Shown piece after piece: positions 47,214 through 56,023 of a stretch of DNA of 64,000 nt. The notes under the pieces were generated by a model. The model was given only the letters and a program-made list of their open reading frames with translations, ran no database searches and was not told the origin of the DNA. This DNA comes from Nocardioides sp. HDW12B (lineage in GTDB: Bacteria > Actinomycetota > Actinomycetes > Propionibacteriales > Nocardioidaceae): positions 1 to 64,000 of the forward strand of contig NZ_CP049867.1 in assembly GCF_011299595.1 (NCBI RefSeq), given 5' to 3'. The position numbers were made by a program, and so were the translations under genes. The first letter of the stretch is position 1, and each line of letters begins with the position of its first letter.

Positions 47214-48127
47214 CAGAAGTAGCCTTCCTTCTTGCGGTCTTCCATGGCTGCCTCGGAGAAGCGGTCGTCACCACGGGTGGCGCCTCGCTCGGTGACCCGG
47301 GCGATGGCGATCTCTTCGATGATCTCGGGGATGGTGCTGGCTGTGCTCTCCACGCAGCCGGTGAGGGTGAGGTCGCCGACGGTCCGGAAGCGGACGGTCT
47401 TCTCCTCGACGGTCTCGCCCTGCTTGGTGGGGTTGTGCTCGCTCTCGCTCAGCAGCATGCCGTCGCGCTGGAAGACGCGGCGCTGGTGGCTGAAGTAGAT
47501 GTTGGGGATCTCGATGTTCTCGCGACCGATGTAGTCCCAGACGTCGAGTTCGGTCCAGTTCGAGATCGGGAAGATGCGCATGTGCTCACCCTCGTGGAGA
47601 CGCCCGTTGTAGAGGCTCCACAGCTCGGGGCGCTGCATCTTCGGGTCCCACTGACCGAACTCGTCGCGGTGAGAGTAGACACGCTCCTTGGCGCGGGCCT
47701 TCTCCTCGTCGCGACGACCGCCGCCGAAGGCCGCGGTGAAGCCGCCCTCCTCAAGGGCGTGCAGCAGCGTGCCGATCTGGAGACGGTTGCGCGAGGTCTT
47801 GCCGTCGTCGACGACGGTGCCGTCCTTGATGGCCTCCTCGACGCTCGCGACGATCAGGCGGACGCCGAGGCGGTCGACCCAGTGGTCGCGGGTCTCGAGC
47901 ACCTCGGGGAAGTCGTAGCCGGTGTCGACCTGCAGCACCGGGAACGGGATCTTCGCCGGGTAGAAGGCCTTTTCGGCGAGACGCATCATGACGATGGAGT
48001 CCTTGCCGCCGGAGAACATGAGGACCGGCTTCTCGAACTCGGCGGCGACCTCACGGAAGATGTGGATCGACTCCGCTTCCAACTCATCGAGCTGGCTCAG
48101 CCGGTAGTCGGCGTGCGTTGCTGTCAT
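47213..48127 (-). CDS. cysD: Sulfate adenylyltransferase subunit CysD
   Basis: 304 residues. PAPS-reductase-like PP-loop fold with LMFSGGKDSIVMMRLA, LQVDTGYDFPE and the CysD-typical FGGGRRDEEKARAKER and C-terminal ERGATRGDDRF. It catalyses ATP + sulfate to APS with CysN. Upstream 95 bases (48128-48222) hold its promoter. No cysH, cysI or CysJ genes are in the window, which favours a role in sulfation over assimilation. Confidence 0.96.
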   Translation of the reverse strand: MTATHADYRLSQLDELEAESIHIFREVAAEFEKPVLMFSGGKDSIVMMRLAEKAFYPAKIPFPVLQVDTGYDFPEVLETRDHWVDRLGVRLIVASVEEAIKDGTVVDDGKTSRNRLQIGTLLHALEEGGFTAAFGGGRRDEEKARAKERVYSHRDEFGQWDPKMQRPELWSLYNGRLHEGEHMRIFPISNWTELDVWDYIGRENIEIPNIYFSHQRRVFQRDGMLLSESEHNPTKQGETVEEKTVRFRTVGDLTLTGCVESTASTIPEIIEEIAIARVTERGATRGDDRFSEAAMEDRKKEGYF

Positions 48128-48222
48128 CAGGGGTGAAGACCTCTCTTGGGACCAGCGGCCATGCTACCCATCACCAGGGTCGTGCGCGGACCATGCCCGC
48201 CCCCGCCGCACGGAAATGACGA

Positions 48223-48924
48223 TCACCGGTGATTCGGACGTCCGAGTTCTCTGAGGAGCTCGGCCAGTGCCTGCTCGCTGGCGCCCCCCAGATCGTTGAC
48301 CGGCTCGAGCGAGGAAACCTCGCCAACGCCTCTCGGCGAGTCCGCGCTCTCGTGAAGGCTCTCGGGTCGGCGGACTCGCAGCACACGCCAGCCGCGCGCG
48401 AGTGGGCCGTCGAAGTCTTTGTGCGGATTGTCGGCCACATAGACGAGGTCCGGTCCGCTGAGCCCGAGAGCGAGCTCTACCTCCTCGAAACAGCGCTGGT
48501 CAGGCTTGCTCGTGCCCAGCTCGGCCGTAACAATCAGGGCGGCCGCCCCTCCGAGACCCAAAGCCTCGCACTTGGCGCGCTGACTGACCGCCGGGCCGTC
48601 GGTCACCACCCCCCAGGGGCGCCGTAGGCGGTCCAGAAAGATGCGGGTATCGGGTAGAGGCTCAATCCGCGGTCGATGAGACCGGTAGACCGCGATCGCT
48701 TCATCGCGAACTGAAGGCGTGACCTCGACTCCTTGCTGCGCGAGCGCGTTGGTGAGCGTGCGCCCACGCACTCCAGACTCGAACAGTCGCCAGGCCACGG
48801 CCGAAACGCCGGACACGCCTAGGGACGTGTCAGCCCATGAGCCGACCGCCTCAAAACCGCTCCTGACGTAATCACGCTCGAGATAGACCGTGTCATCGAC
48901 ATCCAGAACCACACCGCGAATCAC
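48223..48924 (-). CDS. HAD-superfamily hydrolase
   Basis: 233 residues from the GTG overlapping the ATP-grasp stop (GTGA). Motif I VVLDVDDTVYLERDY, motif II VTDGPAV (threonine/serine position), motif III lysine GTSKPDQRCF and motif IV YVADNPHKDF. A small phosphatase of the phosphoglycolate type; the substrate is probably a phosphorylated sugar or the product of its neighbour. Coupled with the ATP-grasp gene. Confidence 0.88.
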   Translation of the reverse strand: MIRGVVLDVDDTVYLERDYVRSGFEAVGSWADTSLGVSGVSAVAWRLFESGVRGRTLTNALAQQGVEVTPSVRDEAIAVYRSHRPRIEPLPDTRIFLDRLRRPWGVVTDGPAVSQRAKCEALGLGGAAALIVTAELGTSKPDQRCFEEVELALGLSGPDLVYVADNPHKDFDGPLARGWRVLRVRRPESLHESADSPRGVGEVSSLEPVNDLGGASEQALAELLRELGRPNHR

Positions 48925-49922
48925 GTCTGCACGCCCAGGTCGTCGGCCGACGCGAACACGGCTCTGTCGTAGCGCAGCATCACGAGCCCAGCCGCCCACT
49001 GAAGTGAAGCGGTCGGCGGAACCAGGTCGATGTCCTGCGCGAGCCAGCCCGGAAGATCCGCGCCGGCGCGGTACGTGAGCGGGAAGCCGCCTCCGAACCG
49101 CGCGTTCACCTCGATCACAGCACTCGGACCTGTTGCGTCGGCAAAGATCTGGACGTTCAGCACCCCGAACGCGTCGGGCAGCTTCGTGACGACCTCTCGT
49201 GCGAGAGCCGCCAGATCAGGGCGGTCGACCGTAACCCCCTTCGAAACCTCACCCGCGCGCACCTCGAGCCTCTTTCGAGGAATCGATGCTCGGCAGGTGC
49301 CCAGCCGATCGACAAGCACGTCGACGGTGTACTCAGTGCCGCGAGCCACGGACTCGACAACGTAGTCCTGGCCCCCTCGCTCGGTCCGGAGTTGGGAGAG
49401 GGCGTCAGATGAGGTGACGCGAGCCAAACCCACCGAGCTCGATCCTCGCGCAGGTTTCGCAATCACGGGAAAGGAGAGGCTGTGAAAGTCGTCGAGCGAG
49501 TCCAAGTCCCATTGCCGCGCGTGGGGGAGTCCGTGCTCGGCGAGGAACCTGTTCGTCAGCCGCTTGTCCTGGGCGAGTGCAATAGTCTCCGGCCCTGACA
49601 CCCACACCCGGGTCCCTTGGTTGTCAAGATGCCGGACGGCGCTCGCCATGAGGGGCAGCTCAGTGTCGATCGTCGGCACCACGTGGCCGACGTCGAGCTC
49701 ATCGCAGAGCCGGGTGAGAACGTCGAGATACGTCGGATCGTCCAGGCGAGGCACGACGTGATGGCCATCGCCGACCAGTCCGGCTGCGGAGAGTGCCGAA
49801 GCATCCGCGGTGAACACCGAGGCGCGGCGGCCGCCCGCGGCGAAGGACTGCCGCAGAATCTCGATGAGCTCGCCGCGACGCCCAGCGCTCGTGACCAGTA
49901 CGTTCGGTCGGCCGTGCCGCAT
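48921..49922 (-). CDS. ATP-grasp ligase (CarB-like)
   Basis: 333 residues, ATG after GGGGGGAGA. N-terminal Rossmann part VLVTSAGRRGELIEIL, then ATP-grasp with FPVIAKPARGSSSVG and IEVNARFGGGFPLTY (metal-binding E-x-N-x-R). Such enzymes ligate a carboxylate to an amine or thiol. Pairing with a HAD phosphatase at a glycan locus suggests decoration of a uronic acid or synthesis of an unusual amide sugar; this is an inference, and no homologue of known function is obvious. Confidence 0.85.
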   Translation of the reverse strand: MRHGRPNVLVTSAGRRGELIEILRQSFAAGGRRASVFTADASALSAAGLVGDGHHVVPRLDDPTYLDVLTRLCDELDVGHVVPTIDTELPLMASAVRHLDNQGTRVWVSGPETIALAQDKRLTNRFLAEHGLPHARQWDLDSLDDFHSLSFPVIAKPARGSSSVGLARVTSSDALSQLRTERGGQDYVVESVARGTEYTVDVLVDRLGTCRASIPRKRLEVRAGEVSKGVTVDRPDLAALAREVVTKLPDAFGVLNVQIFADATGPSAVIEVNARFGGGFPLTYRAGADLPGWLAQDIDLVPPTASLQWAAGLVMLRYDRAVFASADDLGVQT

Positions 49923-50266
49923 GAATTCTCCCCCCGACTACCACTAGGACTGTTTCGCCGAAGGTTCACACTAATCTCATCCGGGACGGAGGAGTGTGGG
50001 GATCAGTTCGGCTCTGGGCACTTCACCCAGCCGCCGACCATCGGGTCGAGCGAACGAGCCTCAGATTCGACGATCCTTGGGTGCTGGGTCTGGGTGGTGC
50101 GAGCCGCACACTGAGGTTCCTGAGGATTGAGCAAGCGACTGGGGAGCCGTAAAGGTCAGGTCATTGCAGGAGAGCTTCATGACCCGCCGACCACGCAACC
50201 GCCACGGAGTGCAACTCGGCGGTCTATGCTCAGCTTTGTTCAGGTGCTCGAAAGTGGGGATGTTGA
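49923..50266. other. 344-base divergent spacer
   Basis: No gene is supported. It separates the leftward ATP-grasp/HAD pair from the rightward methyltransferase and so holds two promoters. Minor features: a rightward G-rich segment near 50240-50260 before the GTG at 50267. A short frame starting at 50164 has no supporting signal. Confidence 0.5.
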
Positions 50267-50947
50267 GTGAAGAGTCTGCTGAAGTCCATCAGGTGGCGTT
50301 TTGTCGAACGCTTCTACGCGGACCACGGCAAGAGTGCCCACGTCACGAAAGAGCTGCAACTGCTTCTGGGCGAGCTCCCTGCGAGTGCGACCGGACTGAA
50401 CGTAGGGGCCGGAAGTTCTCGACTTGACCCGAGACTCAAGAACCTGGACCTCAAGGATGGTCCGCTCGTAGATATTGTCGGGGACGCCGCAAATCTGCCG
50501 CTCCCGGATTGCAGTCTGGATCTAGTCGTTACTCAGGAGACTCTGGAACACGTTTCGGACCCTGCGACGGTCATGCGGGAAGTCGCACGAGTCCTACGCC
50601 CTGGTGGCAAACTCTACCTGCAGGTTCCATTTATCATCGGATTTCATCCATCCCCACACGACTACTGGCGTTTCACCGAGGAGGGGATCTCAAGGCTTGC
50701 CGAGTCCTCGGGGCTCCGCGCAGTGCGTCGGCAGCAGTCTGTCGGGGCGGCGACGGGCTTTTACCGGGTAGCTGTCGAGTTCTTTGCAATCCTCCTTTCG
50801 GGAAAGTCGACCCCGCTGTATCGGGTAGTCAAGGCGATTTTCTCAGTGTTGCTTTTTCCGGTGAAACGTCTCGACACGGTGTGCGCGCGCTCACCGCAGG
50901 CCGGTCGTATCGCTGGAGGTTTCTACGTCGTCGCAGTCAAGGATTGA
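50267..50947 (+). CDS. Class I SAM-dependent methyltransferase
   Basis: 226 residues from GTG. Motif I LNVGAGSSRLD (glycine loop), GDAANLPLPDCSLD, VVTQETLEHVSDP (motif II/post), LRPGGKLYLQVPF (motif III). A hydrophobic C-terminal patch (IFSVLLFPVKRL) may associate with the membrane. Likely methylates a sugar or lipid-linked glycan in this locus. Confidence 0.85.
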   Translation: MKSLLKSIRWRFVERFYADHGKSAHVTKELQLLLGELPASATGLNVGAGSSRLDPRLKNLDLKDGPLVDIVGDAANLPLPDCSLDLVVTQETLEHVSDPATVMREVARVLRPGGKLYLQVPFIIGFHPSPHDYWRFTEEGISRLAESSGLRAVRRQQSVGAATGFYRVAVEFFAILLSGKSTPLYRVVKAIFSVLLFPVKRLDTVCARSPQAGRIAGGFYVVAVKD

Positions 50948-51310
50948 GTCCCCCGCGCTTACGCAAGTGACGGTCAGTACGGCGGTGGTCAGATGTCGCA
51001 ATCAAATCACCGGGACCCTGCTCGGGTCCGACTCGCCGGCGAGCGCGGCACTGATTCCTACCGCGTACACCTCGTGCTACCCGAATGTGCGCGGGCCGAG
51101 CTCCGAGAAAGTGGATTGGGTGCGAGATAGTCAGCAGGCTTAACACTAGAGCCGAACTAAAGGGCCCGTTTGATCGGACCGCGAATGAAGATGTGAGGTT
51201 CACGTGAGCGCGCCGGTGAGAGGTTTGATACCCAATCTCTGTAGGGGACGGTGCGATGGGCTTCGATGGCCTCACGCTGCCGCGAGCACTCTCGATTGTC
51301 AGCCTCGTGG
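50948..51310. other. 363-base gap with hairpins, no gene seen
   Basis: Between the convergent methyltransferase and TauE-type genes. It holds GGACCC/GGGTCC (51013-51029, 5-base loop) and a perfect 12-bp palindrome CTCGCCGGCGAG (51032-51043), which together look like a terminator region. AT-rich around 51130-51175. No supported coding sequence. Confidence 0.5.
51013..51043. terminator. Hairpin plus palindrome after the methyltransferase
   Basis: GGACCC/GGGTCC with a 5-base loop is followed 2 bases later by CTCGCCGGCGAG. No U-tract, as usual for actinobacteria. Confidence 0.4.
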
Positions 51311-52288
51311 CTACCGAGTTTCGGTGTGTTGTGCGCGGCCTTCCTCGATCTCGCGCACGGTCGGGCCACCGAAGAACGGCAACCCCTCCGACTTGCGGAT
51401 GAATCCCCAGACGATCGGCACGAGGACCAGCACCATGACGCCCGTGGCCGCGATCAGCATTGGGTAGGTCTCGTCCTCGGCAGCGCCCAGCGGCGCCCAA
51501 CCGGCCTTGTCGAGCAGTGCGACGCCCGACATGCAGAGCACGACGACGATGCCGCGGCGGATGATCGACTGGGGCACCGCAGGCGCCAGGCGCGAGCCGA
51601 TGATGGTGCCCGGCACGGAGCCGATGATGAGCGGGATGGTGAGTCCCCAGTCGAGGCCGTGGGCCAGGATGTTGGCGATCGCAGCCGCCAGCACCAGCGG
51701 CACCGCCTGCACCAGGTCGGTGCCGACCAGCTTCACCGCCGACAGCGCCGGGTAGAGCATGAGCAGGGCCACCATGATGACCGAGCCGGAGCCGACCGAC
51801 GTGACGCCGACCAGCAACCCGCCAACCGCGCCGACGGCGATCGTTGGGATGGGGCGGATCTGCACCTTGCTGTCGTCGGGCTCGAAGCCGCGACGGACGG
51901 CGCGCAGGTTGATGTAGAGGCGCAGCGCGTAGGTGGCGGCTGCGAAGAGCAGGGCGAAGCCGATGCAGATCTTCAGGACGTCGTCGACCTTGTCAGGGTC
52001 GACCACCGCTTTGACGAGGAACGGGCCGAGGAAGGCCATCGGCACCGAACCGACGATCAGCCACTTGGCCATCTCGAAGTTCGGCGCGCCGTGGCGCGAG
52101 TGCACGATCGCGCCGCCGGACTTGTAGACGGCGGCCGCGGTCAGGTCCGCAGTGATGACGGCCTTGGTGTCGCCGACGCCGAGAAAGATCAGCGCCGGCG
52201 TCATGAGGGCTCCGCCACCCATGCCTGTCAGACCGACGACGATGCCGACGGCGAAGGCCGCGGCCGCGATCTGCAGGAACTCGGTCAT
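51311..52288 (-). CDS. TauE/SafE-type sulfite/sulfonate exporter
   Basis: 325 residues, about eight helices. N-terminal GIVVGLTGMGGGALMTPALIF and the second repeat VGGLLVGVTSVGSGSVIMVALL are the paired TauE/SafE signatures. It exports sulfite, sulfonates or related anions. The ATGA overlap with the APS-kinase gene upstream on this strand links it to sulfur metabolism, perhaps removing sulfite. Confidence 0.88.
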   Translation of the reverse strand: MTEFLQIAAAAFAVGIVVGLTGMGGGALMTPALIFLGVGDTKAVITADLTAAAVYKSGGAIVHSRHGAPNFEMAKWLIVGSVPMAFLGPFLVKAVVDPDKVDDVLKICIGFALLFAAATYALRLYINLRAVRRGFEPDDSKVQIRPIPTIAVGAVGGLLVGVTSVGSGSVIMVALLMLYPALSAVKLVGTDLVQAVPLVLAAAIANILAHGLDWGLTIPLIIGSVPGTIIGSRLAPAVPQSIIRRGIVVVLCMSGVALLDKAGWAPLGAAEDETYPMLIAATGVMVLVLVPIVWGFIRKSEGLPFFGGPTVREIEEGRAQHTETR

Positions 52289-53571
52289 GTGGTGACTCCA
52301 GGTGCACGCTCGCCCGACGGGTGGGGGAGGTAGCCGGACTCGTCCAGGGCGTCGAGCACCTCCGCGAGGCAGTCCTCGATGCTGCGGCCGGTGGTGTCGA
52401 CGCGGACGTCGGCGTCGGCCGGCTCCTCGTAGGGCGACGATATGCCCGTGAACTCCGGGATCTCGCCGCGGCGCGCCCTGGCGTAGAGGCCCTTGCGGTC
52501 ACGCCGCTCGCACTCCTCGACGGGGGTGGCTACGTGGATGAGGAAGAAGACTCCGCCCGCGGCATCGACCATGGCTCGCACCTGCTGCCGGGTCTCGTCG
52601 AACGGCGCGATCGGGCTGCAGATCGCCAAACCGCGGTGCCGACTGATTTCGGCGGCCACCCAGCCGATGCGGCGGATGTTGGTCTCGCGATCGGCCTTGG
52701 AGAAGGTGAGGCCGGCGGAGAGGTTCCGGCGTACGACGTCACCGTCGAGGCTCGTGATGGTGCGTTCACCCCGCTCGAGGACGACGTCGGTCAGTGCGCG
52801 AGCCAGGGTGGACTTACCGCTGCCGGAAAGGCCGGTGAAGAACAGCACCAGACCGATCTCACTCGGGGGCAGGATCTCGGCGTCCACGACCGCGGCCACC
52901 TCGTCAGGAAGCTCGCCGTCGCCCGGGACCGCGAAGACGTCTCCGGCGGCGTAGGCCGATGTCACGATCTCCCCCAGTGAGTGGTCGTCTGACGCGCGGC
53001 CCGGACCACGGGAGGCCAGGGGCGCAGCCACCACGGCGGCGTTCGGCAGGAGGTCCGCGGCGGCGAGGGTCGCTCGCAGGAGGCCGGTCGCGGACAGTGG
53101 ACGGCCCTCGAAGCTCGGTGTGCCGTGCCCGACCAGTGCGAGCAGGACGACCTGGCGGTTCTGGGCTCGGTCGGTGATGCCCTCGATATCGGCTGACGTC
53201 AATGGGCCGGCCACCGGGATCGTCAGAGTGTCCTCGCCGTACATTTCATGCACCTGGGCGGGCGAGAGGTAGAGCCGACGGAACGCGCCGAACACATGGT
53301 GCCCCCGTGACTCGACCGCGCCGGCGAGCCCGGTGCCCTGCTCGGCATCAAACCTGTCCTCAACCGTCAAGTGTGCCAGGGCGGTGCCCTCGGGATCGAC
53401 GAGCTCCAGACCGTCTCGTCCGAGTGCAGCGGCCACAGACGCTGGTACAACGAGTTGGACGAGATCGTCCGCGCCGCCAAATCCTTGGCGGCCGCCGAGG
53501 GCGCCGTAGGCGATGAGCTCCAGATCGTCGAGCTCGCGGGGCGAAGGGCAGTGCTGTGGGGGGGCAGTCAC
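52285..53571 (-). CDS. cysC: APS kinase with degenerate N-terminal sulfurylase-like region
   Basis: 428 residues from GTG 53571. The C-terminal 190 residues are a complete APS kinase: FFTGLSGSGKSTLA, SLDGDVVRRNLSAGLTFSKADRE-type region, IAPFDETR. It phosphorylates APS to PAPS, the donor for sulfotransferases. The first 230 residues resemble an ATP sulfurylase/PUA-like module (LELIAYGALGG, YLSPAQVHEMYG) but I cannot see the sulfurylase active-site motif QTRNPxHxAH, so this part is probably non-catalytic. The spacer 53572-53765 contains no gene. Confidence 0.85.
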   Translation of the reverse strand: MTAPPQHCPSPRELDDLELIAYGALGGRQGFGGADDLVQLVVPASVAAALGRDGLELVDPEGTALAHLTVEDRFDAEQGTGLAGAVESRGHHVFGAFRRLYLSPAQVHEMYGEDTLTIPVAGPLTSADIEGITDRAQNRQVVLLALVGHGTPSFEGRPLSATGLLRATLAAADLLPNAAVVAAPLASRGPGRASDDHSLGEIVTSAYAAGDVFAVPGDGELPDEVAAVVDAEILPPSEIGLVLFFTGLSGSGKSTLARALTDVVLERGERTITSLDGDVVRRNLSAGLTFSKADRETNIRRIGWVAAEISRHRGLAICSPIAPFDETRQQVRAMVDAAGGVFFLIHVATPVEECERRDRKGLYARARRGEIPEFTGISSPYEEPADADVRVDTTGRSIEDCLAEVLDALDESGYLPHPSGERAPGVTT

Positions 53572-53765
53572 GCGCTCATTATGGGTCTTGCCGCTCAACT
53601 TTGCGCCGCACCTGCTGCTGTCGGGCAGAGCGTGCGCCAAGTAGGGACCTGCGGCGGTTGCCAAACCGAGCAGAGCCATTGATAGAGTGCGCGCGTATTG
53701 GCAAATCGGGGGTTCACGGGGGCTTCGCGCCGCCGCCCTCACAACATTGAGTTCGTGAGGACATC

Positions 53766-54212
53766 ATGATCAAGAAAGCGGCCGTCAAGGCCACCGTCGG
53801 CACCGCCGCAGCTTCGCTGCTCTTCCTGCCGGGAGCGACCATGGTCGCAGCACCGTCACTCGAGCTCATGGCCTGCTCGTACCCGGACTCCGTTGTGACG
53901 ACGACCGAGCTCGAGCTCGCCAAGTCAGTCGTTCGCCGAGGTGAGCGCAACCAGGCCCGGGTCGAGGTGCGGTCCAGTGGACCCACGCCGCGGGGCGAGG
54001 TGCGGCTGACGATCCGCAAGGACACGCGAAACGGGTCCAAGGTCGTTTGGGGACGCACCAAGGGACTCAACCAGAACGGCGTTGCGCGATTCAAGCGTGT
54101 CAAGACCAACCTTGCGCCTGACACCTACGAGGTGCGCGCTCAGTACCTGGGGAAGTGCCGATTCCGCGACTCCAGTGACACGGACTTCATGACGGTTCGG
54201 CCGCGCCGCTGA
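53766..54212 (+). CDS. Small secreted Ig-like protein
   Basis: 148 residues. Signal peptide (AAVKATVGTAAASLLFLPGA, cleaved near AAPS), then a single beta-sandwich Ig-like domain (KSVVRRGERNQARVEV, GEVRLTIRKDT, TYEVRAQYLG) and a basic end (RPRR). Two Cys (ACSYP, GKCRF) could form a disulfide. 32 bases before the DUF4012 gene, so probably co-expressed. Confidence 0.75.
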   Translation: MIKKAAVKATVGTAAASLLFLPGATMVAAPSLELMACSYPDSVVTTTELELAKSVVRRGERNQARVEVRSSGPTPRGEVRLTIRKDTRNGSKVVWGRTKGLNQNGVARFKRVKTNLAPDTYEVRAQYLGKCRFRDSSDTDFMTVRPRR

Positions 54213-54244
54213 TCGATCAGCAACCCTCTGAGTCCTCCTCACGC

Positions 54245-56005
54245 ATGGCTCGGAGCCGATCTGATCGCAACGGACTCCGACGAGGCATTCTCGCCGGAGT
54301 CTTTGTTGTGCTTTTTCTCTTGCTGTTCACGGTGTGGCAGGCCCTTGTCGTCAAGAATGCGCTGACGGACGCGGCTGCTGACCTGAAGGTCGCCGCGAAG
54401 AAGTTTGGTGAGGGACGTGACCGTCAGGCGGCTGCGCGTCTCGAGGCCGCTGCATCGTCAGCGAGTCGAGCGCAACGCAACACCACCGGTCCCATTTGGT
54501 GGATCGCCAGCTACCTACCCGACGTCGGCGACGACGTCGAGGCCGTGCGGACAGTTAGTGCTGTCGCCGATGACTTGCTGGGTGGGGCCCTCCCAGGGCT
54601 GACGGAAGGCGGGTCCGCAGCGAGACCTGAGGCCTTCCGACCTGTGCGTGGGCGATTTGACATCGAGGGGATCAAAGCTGCTCAGCCGATCCTCGCCTCC
54701 TTGGCCGACGACGTCTCCAAAGGGAATGCGCGGGTTGCAACGCTTGATACTCCAGGGCTGATCGTCCCTCTGAGAACGAGGGTCCTTGACCTGCAGGAGA
54801 CGCTGGAACTCGCCGACTCTGCCGCGAGAGCTGCTGCCTCGGCGGCAGAACTCATGCCCACGATGCTGGGTCAGGACGGCAAACGGACCTATCTTCTGCT
54901 GTTCCAGAACAATGCTGAGATCCGAGCGCAAGGCGGCATGCCGGGGGCCCTCGCGATCATCGAGGCCGAGGATGGGAGCGTTCGCATGACGCGGCAAGGG
55001 GCTCCTCGCGACATCGGAACGTTTCCGCGCCCCTTCGTCGATCTCACCGGGGAGGAAGTGGAACTCTTCACGACTCGGGCAGCCATCTATCCCCAGGACA
55101 CCGTCTTCATCCCAGACTTCCCGCGAAGCTCGAGCATCGTCAGTCAGATGTGGGAGCGTCGCCAACCCGAGGAACTTGACGGAGTCCTGTCGGTGGACCC
55201 AGTTGCTCTCTCGTACTTGTTGCGGGCGACAGGCCCGGTCCGATTGGCTGGCGGCCAGGTCGTCACAGCGACGGACGCTCGTGACTACCTCATGCGGGAG
55301 GTGTACCTCGACGTCCGGGGCGAGAAGGCGCAGAACACGATCTTTGCTGACACCGCAAGAGGCGCGTTCGACGCCTTGACAGGCGGATCGGTCGAACCCG
55401 CGGCACTGTTGCGCGCGGTGGCGGAAGCAACCACCGAACGCAGGATCATGGTGTGGTCGGAAAGATCCGAGGAGCAAGACTTGCTCGCCGGAACTGCGAT
55501 CGGTGGGGACCTGCCGGTAGCCGCAAACGAGCGCCCCGAGGTGGGCGTCTATGTGAACGACTCCGCAGCGGACAAGTTGAGCGCCTATTTCGACTACCGG
55601 GTGGATGTCAGCGCTCGAACGTGCTCGGCCGATCGGCAAACGCTCGACGTGCAGGTCACGATGACCTCGACGGTGCCTGCAGGAGTCACCCTTCCGACAT
55701 CGGTCGTTGGCCCCCCAACCAACCCAACGCGCCCTGGGGACATCTTGAACTCCGTCTATCTCTATGCGCCGCCAGGTGGCTACATCGTGTCAGCAGATCT
55801 CGATGGACAAGAGCCGCCACTCGGTGACTACACCTACAGGGGACGCGATGTCGGCGCGGTTACCGTGGGGCTGGAGAGAGGCGAGACCCGAACCCTCTCC
55901 TATGAGGTTCGGACGGGTGAGGGCGAGACGGGCGACCCCCGTCTGATCACCACACCAGGGGCGCTCGGCAGTGGGATGGGTGACGTCAGTGCCACAGCAT
56001 GCTGA
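54245..56005 (+). CDS. DUF4012 membrane-anchored surface protein
   Basis: 586 residues. N-terminal basic segment and one helix (GILAGVFVVLFLLLFTVWQAL), then an all-outside region: Ala-rich helical part (about 35-200) and the DUF4012 core with LLLFQNNAEIRAQGGMPGA and YLLRATGPV. DUF4012 genes are recurrent in actinobacterial exopolysaccharide loci, though their chemistry is unknown. Followed after 18 bases by the LMW phosphatase gene. Confidence 0.88.
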   Translation: MARSRSDRNGLRRGILAGVFVVLFLLLFTVWQALVVKNALTDAAADLKVAAKKFGEGRDRQAAARLEAAASSASRAQRNTTGPIWWIASYLPDVGDDVEAVRTVSAVADDLLGGALPGLTEGGSAARPEAFRPVRGRFDIEGIKAAQPILASLADDVSKGNARVATLDTPGLIVPLRTRVLDLQETLELADSAARAAASAAELMPTMLGQDGKRTYLLLFQNNAEIRAQGGMPGALAIIEAEDGSVRMTRQGAPRDIGTFPRPFVDLTGEEVELFTTRAAIYPQDTVFIPDFPRSSSIVSQMWERRQPEELDGVLSVDPVALSYLLRATGPVRLAGGQVVTATDARDYLMREVYLDVRGEKAQNTIFADTARGAFDALTGGSVEPAALLRAVAEATTERRIMVWSERSEEQDLLAGTAIGGDLPVAANERPEVGVYVNDSAADKLSAYFDYRVDVSARTCSADRQTLDVQVTMTSTVPAGVTLPTSVVGPPTNPTRPGDILNSVYLYAPPGGYIVSADLDGQEPPLGDYTYRGRDVGAVTVGLERGETRTLSYEVRTGEGETGDPRLITTPGALGSGMGDVSATAC

Positions 56006-56023
56006 CCGAGCGAGAGGATCGGC

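Noticed and set aside
45879-47222. Plus-strand open frame opposite cysN
   Set aside because: Pure antisense of the conserved cysN gene; no motifs.
50164-50427. Short plus-strand ORF overlapping the methyltransferase
   Set aside because: Out of frame with the methyltransferase, Arg/Cys-rich and without a start signal; a shadow frame.
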